Origin: a bacterium
GTDB taxonomy: Bacteria > Zixibacteria > MSB-5A5 > CAIYYT01
DNA length: 64,000 nt
Direction: 5' to 3'
NCBI GenBank assembly: GCA_016708315.1
Contig: JADJGC010000007.1
Location: 79,014 to 143,013, forward strand
Shown here in pieces: positions 1-8,547 of the stretch. Each line of letters begins with the position of its first letter. Positions within the stretch are counted from its first letter, which is position 1. Both the position numbers and the translations under genes were made by a program. The notes under the pieces are model-generated. The model was not told the DNA's origin. It saw only the letters and a program-made list of their open reading frames with translations, and ran no database searches.

Positions 1-293
1 TGCAACGGTCGTACTGACTCTGGAATCAAAGTTGCAAACAACCGCTCCCGCCAGGTAACTTTGCGGATTGTCACCCTTTGGTAAATCTTCTGACGCGCCG
101 ATGCAAAATAGGCGTCGTTCGGCGTCACGACCTTGCGCCCCGAAATCAAACGCAAGTACTCAAGCTCGCGCTCGACCTCGCCATGACTCAAGTCGCAACC
201 AGTTCGAATTCTCTCGATTTCTTCCGGATCCCCGCCGGATGCGTGCTGTGGCCGCAAATCCAGCAATCCGTCGTCTCTTTGTTCCTGCTGCAT
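1..293 (-). CDS. Probable anti-sigma factor, partial (3' end outside window)
   Basis: I read this reading frame directly from the minus strand. It opens with an ATG whose A is shared with the TAA stop of the ECF sigma gene (TAATG overlap) and stays open to the window edge, giving about 97 residues. The visible part is hydrophilic and charged, beginning MQQEQRDDGLLDLR and later containing ELEYLRLISGRKVV and YFASARQKIYQRV. No zinc-finger Cys/His cluster is visible and no membrane segment has been reached. A gene translationally coupled behind an ECF sigma factor is usually its anti-sigma factor, and the 'YF..LR..I..R' style is common in such proteins. The function is inferred from context only. 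Confidence 0.55.
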   Translation of the reverse strand, partial: MQQEQRDDGLLDLRPQHASGGDPEEIERIRTGCDLSHGEVERELEYLRLISGRKVVTPNDAYFASARQKIYQRVTIRKVTWRERLFATLIPESVRPL

Positions 294-910
294 TACCGTC
301 GATCCTCTCGCTTCTTCTTATCTACCGGGCCGTCGATCTTATCCTTAAGCCGCTGTTTCACCTTGGAACGTGCTATATGCAAATTGGACCTTACCGTCGC
401 CTGCGGGCAATCCATCATCTGCGAAATTTCTTCCTTGGAATAGCCGTCGACATCGTGAAGTACAATTGTCGCCCTCTGCTTGGGCGGTAGTTCAGCTATC
501 GCGGCATTGATCAGTTCCAAAAGCTGCTTATTCTCCTGTTCATCCTCGGGTGTCGGAATTGACCGCGACAACTCGAGCTGAAATTTCCCTGACTCCTCAA
601 ATTCCTGATCATCAACATTGACATACTTTCGCTGTCGTTTTCGAATAATGTCAATGCAGTAGTTGGTCGCGATCTTAAACACGAAACTGGCGAAATTTGA
701 ATCCGACTTGAGCCTCGTGATATTCTTGACCAGGCGGACAAACGTCTCCTGTAATACCTCATCGGCTTCGGTATGGTTGCCCACCATCTGATAAGCGTGT
801 GCATAAATCCGCTTCTCAAACAGTCGAACCAATTCATTAAATGCCTTTTCGTCACCGGCTTTAAATCGTTCTACCAGCTCCGAGACGTTCTCGATCACGG
901 CACCCCACAC
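293..910 (-). CDS. RNA polymerase sigma factor, ECF subfamily
   Basis: A sigma-70 family protein of about 205 residues. Region 2 (about residues 20-95) has the typical ECF pattern, including a helix ending DEVLQETFVRLVKNI and the -10-recognition part SFVFKIATNYCIDIIRKR. Region 4 (about 130-185) has ELPPKQRATIVLHDVDGYS followed by an HTH (EEISQMMDCPQATVRSNLHIARSKVK). It would direct core RNA polymerase to a small regulon. The start is GTG; an alternative GTG lies four codons later and the GGAG upstream does not clearly decide between them. The linker of about 35 residues between regions 2 and 4 is rich in Glu. It is co-transcribed and overlapping with the partial gene downstream, its likely regulator. 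Confidence 0.93.
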   Translation of the reverse strand: MWGAVIENVSELVERFKAGDEKAFNELVRLFEKRIYAHAYQMVGNHTEADEVLQETFVRLVKNITRLKSDSNFASFVFKIATNYCIDIIRKRQRKYVNVDDQEFEESGKFQLELSRSIPTPEDEQENKQLLELINAAIAELPPKQRATIVLHDVDGYSKEEISQMMDCPQATVRSNLHIARSKVKQRLKDKIDGPVDKKKREDRR

Positions 911-1183
911 TCTCCAACCTTAGTTTAGACGCGACTGAAGAGGGTTTGTTTAATGGTGAATCCTATCAGGTCGCACAAGATTACAGTCGCCGGAAGTGGT
1001 TGTCAAATAATCTTTTGCGGGAATCTGCCCGGTTCGACTTACCCGTGGCCACCCAAAAGCCACTTCCCCAAAAGCTCTACCGTCTTTTCTCACAATTATT
1101 CCCCCCAAAAATCATTCGTCAATTGGAATCAGCCGATGTATAAATGAGCGGATCATTAAGTTAGCTCGAAAGGAAGGATTGAC

Positions 1184-2158
1184 TTGATTCTGACACGGTT
1201 ATCGAAAATCACCCTGTTCTTCGTCTTGTTCTCGACTTGCGCCTTCGCCCAGTTCGAAAAAGAGGCAGGGAAAATTGTTGTCCACAATGCAATGATTCCG
1301 GTTCCTGCCGGCAACGATAAATTGGCATTCCTGCGAATGGACGAAAAAATCCCCGGTATGCCGCTCGAGCTCTATCTCATGGAACTGGCAACGGGCAAAG
1401 AGACTCGTCTAATGCCGGGCGTGAATTTTGCCGAGCACCCAAGTTATGCCTATGCCTTTTCTCCGTCAGGAAACGAATATGTCGTTCCCGTAAAGGGCAC
1501 CAAGGGCGCATGGGAATTTTTCAAATACGCGGTCGGCTCCCGTGCCGGTACCCAAATTGGCGATCTGGCGCAATATGTCGATGTGCCGACTCAAGACATT
1601 ATGATTGGCCTCAACCTCGACAAGTCATCCTTGTTGCAGGTTACCGATCTCAACTGGTCGCCTTCCGGCAAGAAGTTGATCTTCACGATGATGCGTCCCG
1701 GCCGCAGCTCTGTCTGGTGGATGGACATCGCTACTGGTCGTGCAAGACAAGCTACCGAAGACAAAGTCGGATATTGGGGATCATTCCACTCCGATGACGT
1801 CAAGTTTTGCTACACCGACAACATCATCCGGGAGGGAATCACTACCACTGAGGGAATCATCCTTCGCTCGACCGTGTCTGCCGACGCCGACACCGTGGTT
1901 GATACCTCAGACAACGAATTCGCGGGAGCAATCTCGCCCGACGGCAGATACATGGCCTATAATCGAAATATCGACAATACCAACAATGTCTGGGTGATCA
2001 ATCTCGCCACGCGCGAATCCAAGGCAATTACCAAAACAACCGGCGGTAAACATTGCGCCTACCCCAAATGGAGCCCTGACGGAAAGAAGATCTATTTTCA
2101 AGGTAACGGCTTTGAAAGTCAGTCTGTCGTTCTCGTCCAGAACTTCGTACCGTTCTAA
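1184..2158 (+). CDS. Secreted TolB-like PD40 beta-propeller protein
   Basis: 324 residues starting at TTG, with AGGAAGG six bases upstream. The N-terminus is a signal peptide (hydrophobic core LFFVLFSTCAFA, cleavage likely after CAFA). The mature part contains several PD40/TolB-type blades recognisable by the W/ISPxGxxxxF/Y motif: NWSPSGKKLIF near residue 165, AISPDGRYMAYNR near 245 and PKWSPDGKKIYF near 290. Such propellers act in the periplasm or at the surface as protein-interaction modules. No catalytic domain is attached, so this is not a prolyl oligopeptidase. It is monocistronic, with a strong hairpin terminator behind it. The specific role is unknown. Confidence 0.8.
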   Translation: MILTRLSKITLFFVLFSTCAFAQFEKEAGKIVVHNAMIPVPAGNDKLAFLRMDEKIPGMPLELYLMELATGKETRLMPGVNFAEHPSYAYAFSPSGNEYVVPVKGTKGAWEFFKYAVGSRAGTQIGDLAQYVDVPTQDIMIGLNLDKSSLLQVTDLNWSPSGKKLIFTMMRPGRSSVWWMDIATGRARQATEDKVGYWGSFHSDDVKFCYTDNIIREGITTTEGIILRSTVSADADTVVDTSDNEFAGAISPDGRYMAYNRNIDNTNNVWVINLATRESKAITKTTGGKHCAYPKWSPDGKKIYFQGNGFESQSVVLVQNFVPF

Positions 2159-2190
2159 ACTTCCACTTCGAATCACCGTTATATAACCGG

Positions 2191-2228
2191 ATAAACAAGG
2201 GCGACCAATGGTCGCCCCCTTGTTTATC
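2191..2228. terminator. Hairpin terminator after the PD40 gene
   Basis: Long inverted repeat: left arm ATAAACAAGGGCGACC, loop AAT, right arm GGTCGCCCCCTTGTTTAT, with two bulged bases on the right. It lies about 30 bp downstream of the PD40 stop codon and is AT-rich at both outer ends, so it could act in either direction. Confidence 0.7.
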
Positions 2229-2272
2229 CATGGATTGAACTTCCGGATTTTTTGTTGACAACAACTTGCACA

Positions 2273-2300
2273 TTGACTTATCTCGGCACCAACATACAAT
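2273..2300 (+). promoter_or_regulatory. Candidate sigma-70 promoter for the DUF4013-DUF2085 pair
   Basis: TTGACT at 2273-2278 and TACAAT at 2295-2300 with 16 bp spacing, about 50 bp before the start codon. A second overlapping pair, TTGACA (2255-2260) with TTATCT 17 bp later, is also present. Called by eye from consensus only. Confidence 0.4.
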
Positions 2301-2349
2301 CGAACACTTAATTATAGTTGTCGGATAAGGCGATCCCCTTGGAGGAAAA

Positions 2350-2967
2350 ATGGATAATCTAGGTCGTGCATTCAATTTTATGTTCGAGGATCCGGAATGG
2401 CTGCAGAAAATCCTGATCGGCGGCTGCTTCGTGCTGTTGTCCTGTATCTTGATCGGTGTGCCGTTCGTCTTCGGCTACATGCTCTTGTTGATCAAGAACA
2501 CCACCGAAGGCCGGCCGGTGCCACTCCCAGCCTGGGACAATCTCGGCGACAAATTCACTTCAGGTCTAATGTTCCTCGTCATGCTCCTCCTATGGGCAGT
2601 ACCGGTATGGCTTGTCAGTATTGTATTGATTATGATTCCTTGTATCGGCTGGATTATTCTGGTCCCCTTTGTACTGGCAGTGTATCTGCTGATTCCATAC
2701 ATCATGGCGCGTTTTGCCGTCGGCGGTAAGATATCGGATGCCTTTGATTTTGCCGGCATCATCGCTTTCCTGACGCAAAATCTGATGAATCTGGTTATTG
2801 TCTTGGTGATGTCAATTGTCCTCAACATCATCTCGTATTTCGGTATTCTCGCCTTAGGCGTCGGCTTCCTTTTCACGAATTTCTGGGCACAACTCGGTAT
2901 AGCCTATCTTGCCGGCGAACTCTATCGTACTGGCCAGAAGGGCAAGGCAGTTACCGCTCAGCCGTGA
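2350..2967 (+). CDS. DUF4013 family integral membrane protein
   Basis: 205 residues, ATG start with GGAGGA seven bases upstream. The N-terminal stretch (MDNLGRAFNFMFEDPEWL, then a hydrophobic segment with GVPFVFGYML and the motif GRPVPLPAWDNL near residue 60) matches the DUF4013 family pattern. There are about five or six transmembrane segments, including the centre (MFLVMLLLWAVPVWLVSIVL) and C-terminal pairs. Family members have no established biochemical function. The stop codon overlaps the start of the next gene (GTGA), so the two are probably co-translated. It is preceded by a recognisable promoter. Confidence 0.8.
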   Translation: MDNLGRAFNFMFEDPEWLQKILIGGCFVLLSCILIGVPFVFGYMLLLIKNTTEGRPVPLPAWDNLGDKFTSGLMFLVMLLLWAVPVWLVSIVLIMIPCIGWIILVPFVLAVYLLIPYIMARFAVGGKISDAFDFAGIIAFLTQNLMNLVIVLVMSIVLNIISYFGILALGVGFLFTNFWAQLGIAYLAGELYRTGQKGKAVTAQP

Positions 2968-3467
2968 TCCGGCAAAAAGATTCACCAATCCGTCTTTGGG
3001 CGATCCGGGTGGCCATTTGGTCACCTGTGGTCGCCCTCTTTGTTTACTTTGTCGGCGGTCTAATTCCTGCTCTCAGCCATCCGATGCAGACCGGAACCTT
3101 GCCGTTAGCGCTATTTCGAGCATACTCACATACCTGCCATCAAATTCCAGAGCGTTCGTTCTTTCACGACAATTCCCAATTCGGCTTTTGTGCCCGCTGT
3201 ACCGGCTTCTACGGCGGATTAGCATTAGCCATGCTATTTGTACTTGCAACCTCTCGGACTCGGCAAATTACATTGCCTTGGCTTCTTGTCCTGAGCGCCC
3301 CGATTTTCGTCGACGTCGCCTTTGACCTAAGCAGTCATTGTAGCATCGCCAATGAGTTGCGCTTCGCCACCGGACTACTTGGCGCGTTCTCCGTGACTTT
3401 GTTCGTCTATCCGCGTTTCCTCAAAGCCGCAAGCAATTCACTTGCTCCCGACCGCGACACAACGTAA
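2964..3467 (+). CDS. DUF2085 family membrane protein
   Basis: 167 residues with a GTG start overlapping the preceding TGA. The DUF2085 signature is clear: AYSHTCHQIPERSFF followed by GFCARCTGFYGGLALA (residues about 50-88). This places a Cys-His pair and a CxxC pair between membrane helices. Three or four transmembrane segments are visible. The conserved Cys/His residues suggest a metal or redox site, but no function is established for the family. It shares an operon with the DUF4013 protein. Confidence 0.8.
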   Translation: MIRQKDSPIRLWAIRVAIWSPVVALFVYFVGGLIPALSHPMQTGTLPLALFRAYSHTCHQIPERSFFHDNSQFGFCARCTGFYGGLALAMLFVLATSRTRQITLPWLLVLSAPIFVDVAFDLSSHCSIANELRFATGLLGAFSVTLFVYPRFLKAASNSLAPDRDTT

Positions 3468-3528
3468 CTTTCGAATTGGCTATCAGGCAGTGATGGGCTG
3501 ACTCATACATCGACTGTGAATTGGGTGC

Positions 3529-3546
3529 CCCACCGCTTGCGGTGGG
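3529..3546. repeat. Intergenic palindrome, 'CCCAnCGC-TT-GCGnTGGG' family
   Basis: Perfect 8-bp arms around a TT loop, flanked by GGTGC. A close copy with a compensatory change (A-C-C to A-G-C in one arm and the matching change in the other) lies at 48987-49004. Conserved pairing with a different sequence points to a dispersed structured repeat. Confidence 0.6.
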
Positions 3547-3657
3547 ATCGAGACATACCTATCACAGGATAATGTGCAGAGTCTCTCTTGTGTTGAGCTT
3601 GCAGAAGAGACCAGTGACCGACTGCCGCAGATTCACCCTTTAGTTTTGCCGAATCGA

Positions 3658-5364
3658 ATGATAAAACTCTCTCGTCTCGCACTCAAAAATTTCGCCGTAG
3701 TCTCCAGTGCGGATATCAACTTCGCCGATGGCTTCACTGCTATCACCGGCGAAACCGGCGCAGGGAAGTCCCTCATCGTCGGCGCCATCAGCCTGCTCCT
3801 CGGCGAACGCAGCAGCAGCGACTTCATTCGTGCCGGTGCAACAATCGCCACAATCGAAGGCGAATTCACTGGTGATATCGCATCACTCAATCGCGACCTT
3901 GCCGATGACGACATCGCTCTCACCGGCAGTTCGTTCACCATCACCCGCGAAATCCAGTCCGATGGCAAGAGCCGCGCCCTGATAAACGACCAGCGCGTCA
4001 ACGTCGCCACTCTTAAGAAAATCGGCGACCGCATTTGCGACCTCCACGGCCAGCATCAGCACCAGTGGTTGCTCGATTCCGACCGCCACCTCTGGTTTCT
4101 CGACCGCTATGGCCAATGTGCAGACGCATTCTCCGCATACACAGCGGCGCTATCGGAATACCGCACCGCTCAAAGTCGCATCTTATCTTTGGCGCGCAGG
4201 ATTGCCGAAAACAATGAGAAACAGGAACTCTATCGCTTCCAATTGCAGGAAATCGACACTGTCGCAATTCTCCCCAATGAAGAAGACTCGCTCGAATCCG
4301 AACGCAAGCAGTTGGAAAACGTCTTGAAAATTCGCACCGCGCTGGAATCTTCCGTCGCCCTGATCGAATCCGACAACGGCGCCGCCCATATCTCCGGCGA
4401 AATACTCAAGAATCTTCGCTCAATCGCCGAGTCGTATCCCGCTGTCGCCGAATACGAAAAGGAAATCGAGTCGGTCAAAATCAGCTTCACCGAGATCGCC
4501 CGCTCGCTCAATCAATCCTTGGCCGGAATCGCCGAAGACCCCGCTCGTCTCGAACAAATAGGGGAGAGGCTCTCAGACATTTACAATCTCAAGCGCAAAT
4601 ACGGCGGCACCGTTACGGCAGTACTGGACTATGCCGGAAAAATCCGCTCCGCCCTTGACTCCAACGACTCGATGGAATTGGAACTCGCCGCACTCAAACG
4701 CAATCTCGAACCGCTCCAGACTTTCTTGCTGACTACCGCGGACAAACTTCAGCACGAGCGGGAAACTGCCGCCAAGAAGCTCTCCAAGTCGATGAAGAAA
4801 GAGCTCTCCGAGCTCGGTCTTCCCAAAGCCGAGTTTGTGGTCAAATTCTCCGCTCACGCATCCGGCGAATTGCTCAATCATCAAGACAAATCGATCAACC
4901 TCGGTGAGCAGGGTCCGATGGCAGGCGAATTCTTCTTCAATGCCAACGCCGGTGAGGAAGCCAAACCCCTTGTCCAGGTTGCATCCGGCGGCGAGGTCAG
5001 CCGCGTTATGCTTGCCCTCAAATCGCTCATTGCCGGAAACGACCGCGTCGGCCTTCTGGTCTTCGACGAAATCGATGCCGGTATCGGCGGCGAAACCGCA
5101 CTGCTTGTGGCGCGCAAACTCAAACAGCTCGCAGCGCGCCAGCAGTTGATCGTTATCACCCACTTACAGCAGATCGCTTCCTTCGCTGATCACCACCTCA
5201 AAGCCATCAAGCGCGAGGTCGCAAAACGCACCGAATCGGAATTGATTCCGCTCACCCGCGAAGAACGCGTAGTCGAGCTTGGCCGCATGATCTCCGGCGG
5301 CGATTTCGGCGACATCGAGCGCAAACAAGCGGAAAAACTCCTCAAAATGGCAAGAGAAGAATAG
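3658..5364 (+). CDS. recN: DNA repair protein RecN
   Basis: About 568 residues from the chosen ATG; family members are usually 550-570. SMC-like ATPase acting in recombinational repair of double-strand breaks. The N-terminus MIKLSRLALKNFAVV is the standard RecN beginning, with Walker A GETGAGKS at residues 31-38. DLHGQHQHQWLLD is followed by the coiled-coil middle. Near the C-terminus are the ABC signature ASGGEVSRVMLALK, Walker B LLVFDEIDAGIGG and the H-loop VITHLQQIASFAD. An upstream in-frame GTG at 3574 has a slightly better ribosome-binding site, but it would add 28 residues not typical of the family. It is transcribed alone, upstream of tRNA-Ala. Confidence 0.95.
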   Translation: MIKLSRLALKNFAVVSSADINFADGFTAITGETGAGKSLIVGAISLLLGERSSSDFIRAGATIATIEGEFTGDIASLNRDLADDDIALTGSSFTITREIQSDGKSRALINDQRVNVATLKKIGDRICDLHGQHQHQWLLDSDRHLWFLDRYGQCADAFSAYTAALSEYRTAQSRILSLARRIAENNEKQELYRFQLQEIDTVAILPNEEDSLESERKQLENVLKIRTALESSVALIESDNGAAHISGEILKNLRSIAESYPAVAEYEKEIESVKISFTEIARSLNQSLAGIAEDPARLEQIGERLSDIYNLKRKYGGTVTAVLDYAGKIRSALDSNDSMELELAALKRNLEPLQTFLLTTADKLQHERETAAKKLSKSMKKELSELGLPKAEFVVKFSAHASGELLNHQDKSINLGEQGPMAGEFFFNANAGEEAKPLVQVASGGEVSRVMLALKSLIAGNDRVGLLVFDEIDAGIGGETALLVARKLKQLAARQQLIVITHLQQIASFADHHLKAIKREVAKRTESELIPLTREERVVELGRMISGGDFGDIERKQAEKLLKMAREE

Positions 5365-5424
5365 GACTCTGCTCAATTTTCTGACACCAATCGGGGGGGT
5401 CTCAACTCTCCCTCAAACTTTCCG

Positions 5425-5452
5425 TTGACAAATCTTTTCGCCAAGCTATATT
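5425..5452 (+). promoter_or_regulatory. Sigma-70 promoter of tRNA-Ala
   Basis: TTGACA (5425-5430), 16 bp spacer, TATATT (5447-5452), with the tRNA 5' end 14 bp downstream. It is close to consensus and correctly placed. Confidence 0.75.
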
Positions 5453-5465
5453 GACTATCCCTTTT

Positions 5466-5538
5466 GGGGCCGTAGTTCAGTTGGGAGAACGCTTGACTGG
5501 CAGTCAAGAGGTCAGGGGTTCGACTCCCCTCGGCTCCA
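5466..5538 (+). tRNA. tRNA-Ala (anticodon GGC)
   Basis: Full cloverleaf: the acceptor GGGGCCG pairs with CGGCTCC (one G-U), the D-arm holds GTTCAGTTGGGAGAAC, the anticodon stem CTTGA/TCAAG carries the loop CTGGCAG, and the T-arm is AGGGG-TTCGACT-CCCCT. The discriminator is A. CCA is not encoded; a run of T follows directly. Confidence 0.95.
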
Positions 5539-5771
5539 TTTTTTATTGCCCATCGCCTCCTCGCATCCCGAAAAACCATTTGCGCCCAAGCCCTTGTCCT
5601 GCTAACTTTTGTCTATCACGGCGAAGAGCCGAATTCTTTTACACATTCAGCGCCCAAGGCGTATAAATATCGAAGCGGTTGCTACTTTGACCGCTCGTTT
5701 GTCGAGTAAATAGATTGATTTATGCAGTGTTCGTCTCCGATGACTCTGCTATATGAGAGGAAGCTCACGCT

Positions 5772-6890
5772 ATGGCAAATACCCTCGGAATCAAGACCTG
5801 GGACTACGCCGAATTCTACGTCGGCTCCGCGCGCATGGCCGCCTATTGGTTCAGCCGCGCCCTCGGACTGCGCATCACCGGCTATTCTGGCCCCGAAACC
5901 GGCGTCCGTGACCGCATTTCGTTCTATCTCACTTCCAGCGAAATCAAAATCGTGGTTACTTCGGCGCTTCAGCCAAGCACCTACGATATCTGGGGCTGGG
6001 TGCAGAAACACGGCGACGGCGTCAAGCGCTGGGCCATCCAGGTCGAAGACGTCGACAAAGCCTACCGCTTCGCGCTCTCCAACGGCGCAGTCTTCGAACG
6101 TGCACCACACATGATTAAAGACGAAAACGGCTACGTCGTCGAAGCTTCCATGAAAATCTACGACGACACCGAATTGGTGCTGATCAATTACGACAATTAC
6201 AAAGGACTCTTCCGTCCCGGCTTTAAGGAACCGCACCAAAAAATGCGTCTCAACTTCAACGCCGGCGGACTCAAGCATTTCGATCACATCGTCGGCAATG
6301 TCCGCACAAACGAAATGAACCAGTGGGCGAACTACTTCAACAAGACGATGGATTTCGAGACCTTTCTCGATTTCGGCCCCGGCGACATTTCGACGAAGTA
6401 TTCGGCATTGCTTTCCAAAGTCGTCCGCTCCAAAGATGACCTCATTAAAATGCCGATCAACGAACCCTACGATGGCATCGCCAAGTCTCAGATCGAGGAA
6501 TACATCGAACACTATCACGGCGCCGGAATCCAGCACATTGCGCTCTACACCGACAATATCCTCGAATCGATCGAAGCGCTCCGCGACAACGGCATAGAAT
6601 TTCTCGCAGTGCCTGATACATACTATGACGAGCTAAAGAAGAAGAACATCAATATGAAGGAAGACATCGACGAACTCCAGCGTCTGCGCATTCTTTGCGA
6701 TGCTTCAATGGGCTCCGGCGGATATCTATTGCAGTTGTTCACCAAACCGATAGGGGATCGCCCGACTTTCTTCTTCGAAGTCATCCAGCGCGTCAATGGC
6801 GCTCAGGGATTCGGTCAGGGCAATTTCCAGGCGCTGTTCGAAGCCATCGAGCAAGACCAGGCCCTGCGCGGCACGCTCATGCGCACATAA
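5772..6890 (+). CDS. hppD: 4-hydroxyphenylpyruvate dioxygenase
   Basis: 372 residues, the typical bacterial length. Non-haem Fe(II) enzyme converting 4-hydroxyphenylpyruvate to homogentisate. There are two vicinal-oxygen-chelate domains: N-terminal about 8-130 (AEFYVGSARMAAYWFSRALG) and catalytic C-terminal about 165-345. The expected 2-His-1-Glu metal ligands are visible: H172 in HFDHIVGNV, H255 in GIQHIALYTDNI and E336 in TFFFEVIQR. GAGGAAG precedes the ATG at normal distance. It is the first gene of the aromatic amino acid degradation cluster. A small palindrome separates it from hmgA, with which it is probably co-transcribed. Confidence 0.97.
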   Translation: MANTLGIKTWDYAEFYVGSARMAAYWFSRALGLRITGYSGPETGVRDRISFYLTSSEIKIVVTSALQPSTYDIWGWVQKHGDGVKRWAIQVEDVDKAYRFALSNGAVFERAPHMIKDENGYVVEASMKIYDDTELVLINYDNYKGLFRPGFKEPHQKMRLNFNAGGLKHFDHIVGNVRTNEMNQWANYFNKTMDFETFLDFGPGDISTKYSALLSKVVRSKDDLIKMPINEPYDGIAKSQIEEYIEHYHGAGIQHIALYTDNILESIEALRDNGIEFLAVPDTYYDELKKKNINMKEDIDELQRLRILCDASMGSGGYLLQLFTKPIGDRPTFFFEVIQRVNGAQGFGQGNFQALFEAIEQDQALRGTLMRT

Positions 6891-6918
6891 CCGGAACTTT
6901 CAAACAAACAGAGCTGTC

Positions 6919-6938
6919 ATCCCCGCGAACGCGGGGAT
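6919..6938. repeat. Short palindromic repeat (ATnCCCGC-GAAn-GCGGGnAT family)
   Basis: Perfect 8-bp arms ATCCCCGC and GCGGGGAT around GAAC, flanked by GTC and CCAGC. A second copy at 49271-49290 has the same flanks, with a C-to-T change in one arm matched by G-to-A in the other. This is the REP-like element common between genes in many bacteria. Here it sits between hppD and hmgA. Confidence 0.65.
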
Positions 6939-6978
6939 CCAGCAATCTGATTTCGTGTACCGATAAAGGAGCATCTAA

Positions 6979-8175
6979 ATGCCTTTCTACCATAAACTCG
7001 GGAAGATTCCCGCCAAGCGCCATACCACTTTCTTCAAACCCGATGGCGAATCGCTCTACCGCGAGGAACTCTTTTCCACTCTCGGATTCTCCGGAATCCA
7101 CACCAACAAGTATCACATCCACATGCCGACTCGCGTCAAGGATGTTCGCGAGATCACGCCGAATGAATCTGCTGTCTGGAAAGAAGCCCCGCTTCTGTAT
7201 TATCACTTCTTTACCGACAAAAAGAAAACCGGCGGCGATTTCATCAGCGCACGAAACATCTTCCTGCGCAACAATCATTGCATCGTTTCCACGGCGCATC
7301 CGGACAAGAACCCAGAAGTTTTCTACCGCAACAGCTTCGGCCACGCATACGTCTTTATCCACCACGGCAGCGGCAATCTGCTTTCGGAGTATGGACAGCT
7401 TCCATTTGAGCCGGGCGACCAAATTGTCGTCCCGCGCGGTACCACCTACCAGATGTTCTTCGACAAGTTGGAAGGCAATAAGCTCCTCTTCTGCGAATCC
7501 GATACCCCGTTTGACGTACCCAAGCACTATCGCAACGAATACGGTCAGATGCTCGAGGGCGCTCCCTTCTGCGAACGCGACGTCAAACTTCCCGAACACA
7601 TGGATGCCGTTGACGAAGAGGGTGACTTCAAGATGATCCTCAAGGCGTGGAATCGCACCTTTGAGTATACCTTGCCGCATCATCCCTTCGATGTCGTCGG
7701 CTGGGATGGTTACAACTATCCGCACGCGATCAACATCAAGGACTATTGCCCGATCGTCGGCAAGATCCATCTTCCGCCGCCGGTGCATTTGCTGTTCAAG
7801 ACGCAGCATTTTGTCGTCTGCAATTTCGTACCGCGTCCATTCGACTTCCATCCCGAGTCAATTCCGGCGCCGTATTTCCATTCCAATATCGACTCCGACG
7901 AGATTCTCTACTACGTCGACGGTGATTTCATGTCGCGCAAAGGCGTTGTCGAGGGATCAATCACCTTGCATCCGGGCGGTCTGCCGCATGGTCCGCAGCC
8001 CGGTAAGACCGAGGCTTCCATCGGTAAGAAAGAAACTTCCGAATGGGCAATTATGATCGATACGTTCGAGCCGCTTCTGCCTACACTGAATGTCAAAGAG
8101 ACACTCGACCCCGATTATGCGCGCTCTTGGCTTGACGAAAACAGCAATGGCCGCTATGTCGGCACGGTTTCCTGA
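6979..8175 (+). CDS. hmgA: Homogentisate 1,2-dioxygenase
   Basis: 398 residues with AAAGGAG before the ATG. A cupin-fold Fe(II) dioxygenase that opens the ring of homogentisate to maleylacetoacetate. The N-terminus MPFYHKLGKIPAKRHTTF matches bacterial members, as does the central SFGHAYVFIHHGSGNLLSEYG. The C-terminal cupin has the metal-ligand region YFHSNIDSDEILYYVDG and LPHGPQPG. The spacing of the ligands is closer to generic cupins than to the human enzyme, but the order and context agree. It lies directly after hppD and before the DUF3303 gene (3 bp gap), clearly one operon. Confidence 0.92.
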   Translation: MPFYHKLGKIPAKRHTTFFKPDGESLYREELFSTLGFSGIHTNKYHIHMPTRVKDVREITPNESAVWKEAPLLYYHFFTDKKKTGGDFISARNIFLRNNHCIVSTAHPDKNPEVFYRNSFGHAYVFIHHGSGNLLSEYGQLPFEPGDQIVVPRGTTYQMFFDKLEGNKLLFCESDTPFDVPKHYRNEYGQMLEGAPFCERDVKLPEHMDAVDEEGDFKMILKAWNRTFEYTLPHHPFDVVGWDGYNYPHAINIKDYCPIVGKIHLPPPVHLLFKTQHFVVCNFVPRPFDFHPESIPAPYFHSNIDSDEILYYVDGDFMSRKGVVEGSITLHPGGLPHGPQPGKTEASIGKKETSEWAIMIDTFEPLLPTLNVKETLDPDYARSWLDENSNGRYVGTVS

Positions 8176-8178
8176 TCG

Positions 8179-8460
8179 ATGCTCTTCATGGTGATTGAGC
8201 GATTCAAGAATGGCGACATCGACCCCGTCGGTGAGCGCTTCAGAGCTTCTGGCCGCATGATGCCTGACGATGTCAAGTACATCTCAAGTTGGATAGACTT
8301 CCCCGGCGCAGTCTGCTACCAAATGATGGAGGCAGATTCTGCCGACCGGCTCAAGCTCTGGACTGACAATTGGTGCGACCTCGTTGATTTCGAGGTCGTT
8401 CCTGTGCTCACTTCAGCGGATTTCTGGGCACAGCGCTCCGGTGGTCAACCAACAACATGA
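8179..8460 (+). CDS. DUF3303 family small protein
   Basis: 93 residues, starting ATG three bases after the hmgA stop. The pattern MLFMVIERF..GD..PVGERFRASGRMMPDDVKYI, then SWIDFPGAVCYQMMEADS and DLVDFEVVPVL, fits the DUF3303 family, a small ferredoxin-like fold related to dimeric alpha-beta barrel proteins. No activity is established for the family. Its position inside a homogentisate operon suggests a role in handling a pathway intermediate. It is one candidate for the missing maleylacetoacetate isomerase step, but that is speculation. Confidence 0.7.
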   Translation: MLFMVIERFKNGDIDPVGERFRASGRMMPDDVKYISSWIDFPGAVCYQMMEADSADRLKLWTDNWCDLVDFEVVPVLTSADFWAQRSGGQPTT

Positions 8461-8547
8461 TTTGCCGCGCTTGCAACGGCCCTAAATGGCTTGCTTACTC
8501 CACGTTGATTGGCTATCATTCACGCCAGTACCTAACCGGGAGTTGCC

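Noticed and set aside
68..490. Plus-strand open frames over the sigma-factor region
   Set aside because: They are antisense shadows of the sigma factor and the partial gene behind it.
946..1147. Two short overlapping open frames upstream of the PD40 gene
   Set aside because: No family features or ribosome-binding site; the region is the promoter area between divergent genes.
3574..3657. An N-terminal extension of RecN from GTG 3574
   Set aside because: The extra 28 residues do not fit the RecN family; ATG 3658 gives the standard N-terminus.
5373..5666. Open frames covering the tRNA-Ala gene
   Set aside because: They read through a well-formed tRNA and have no protein features.
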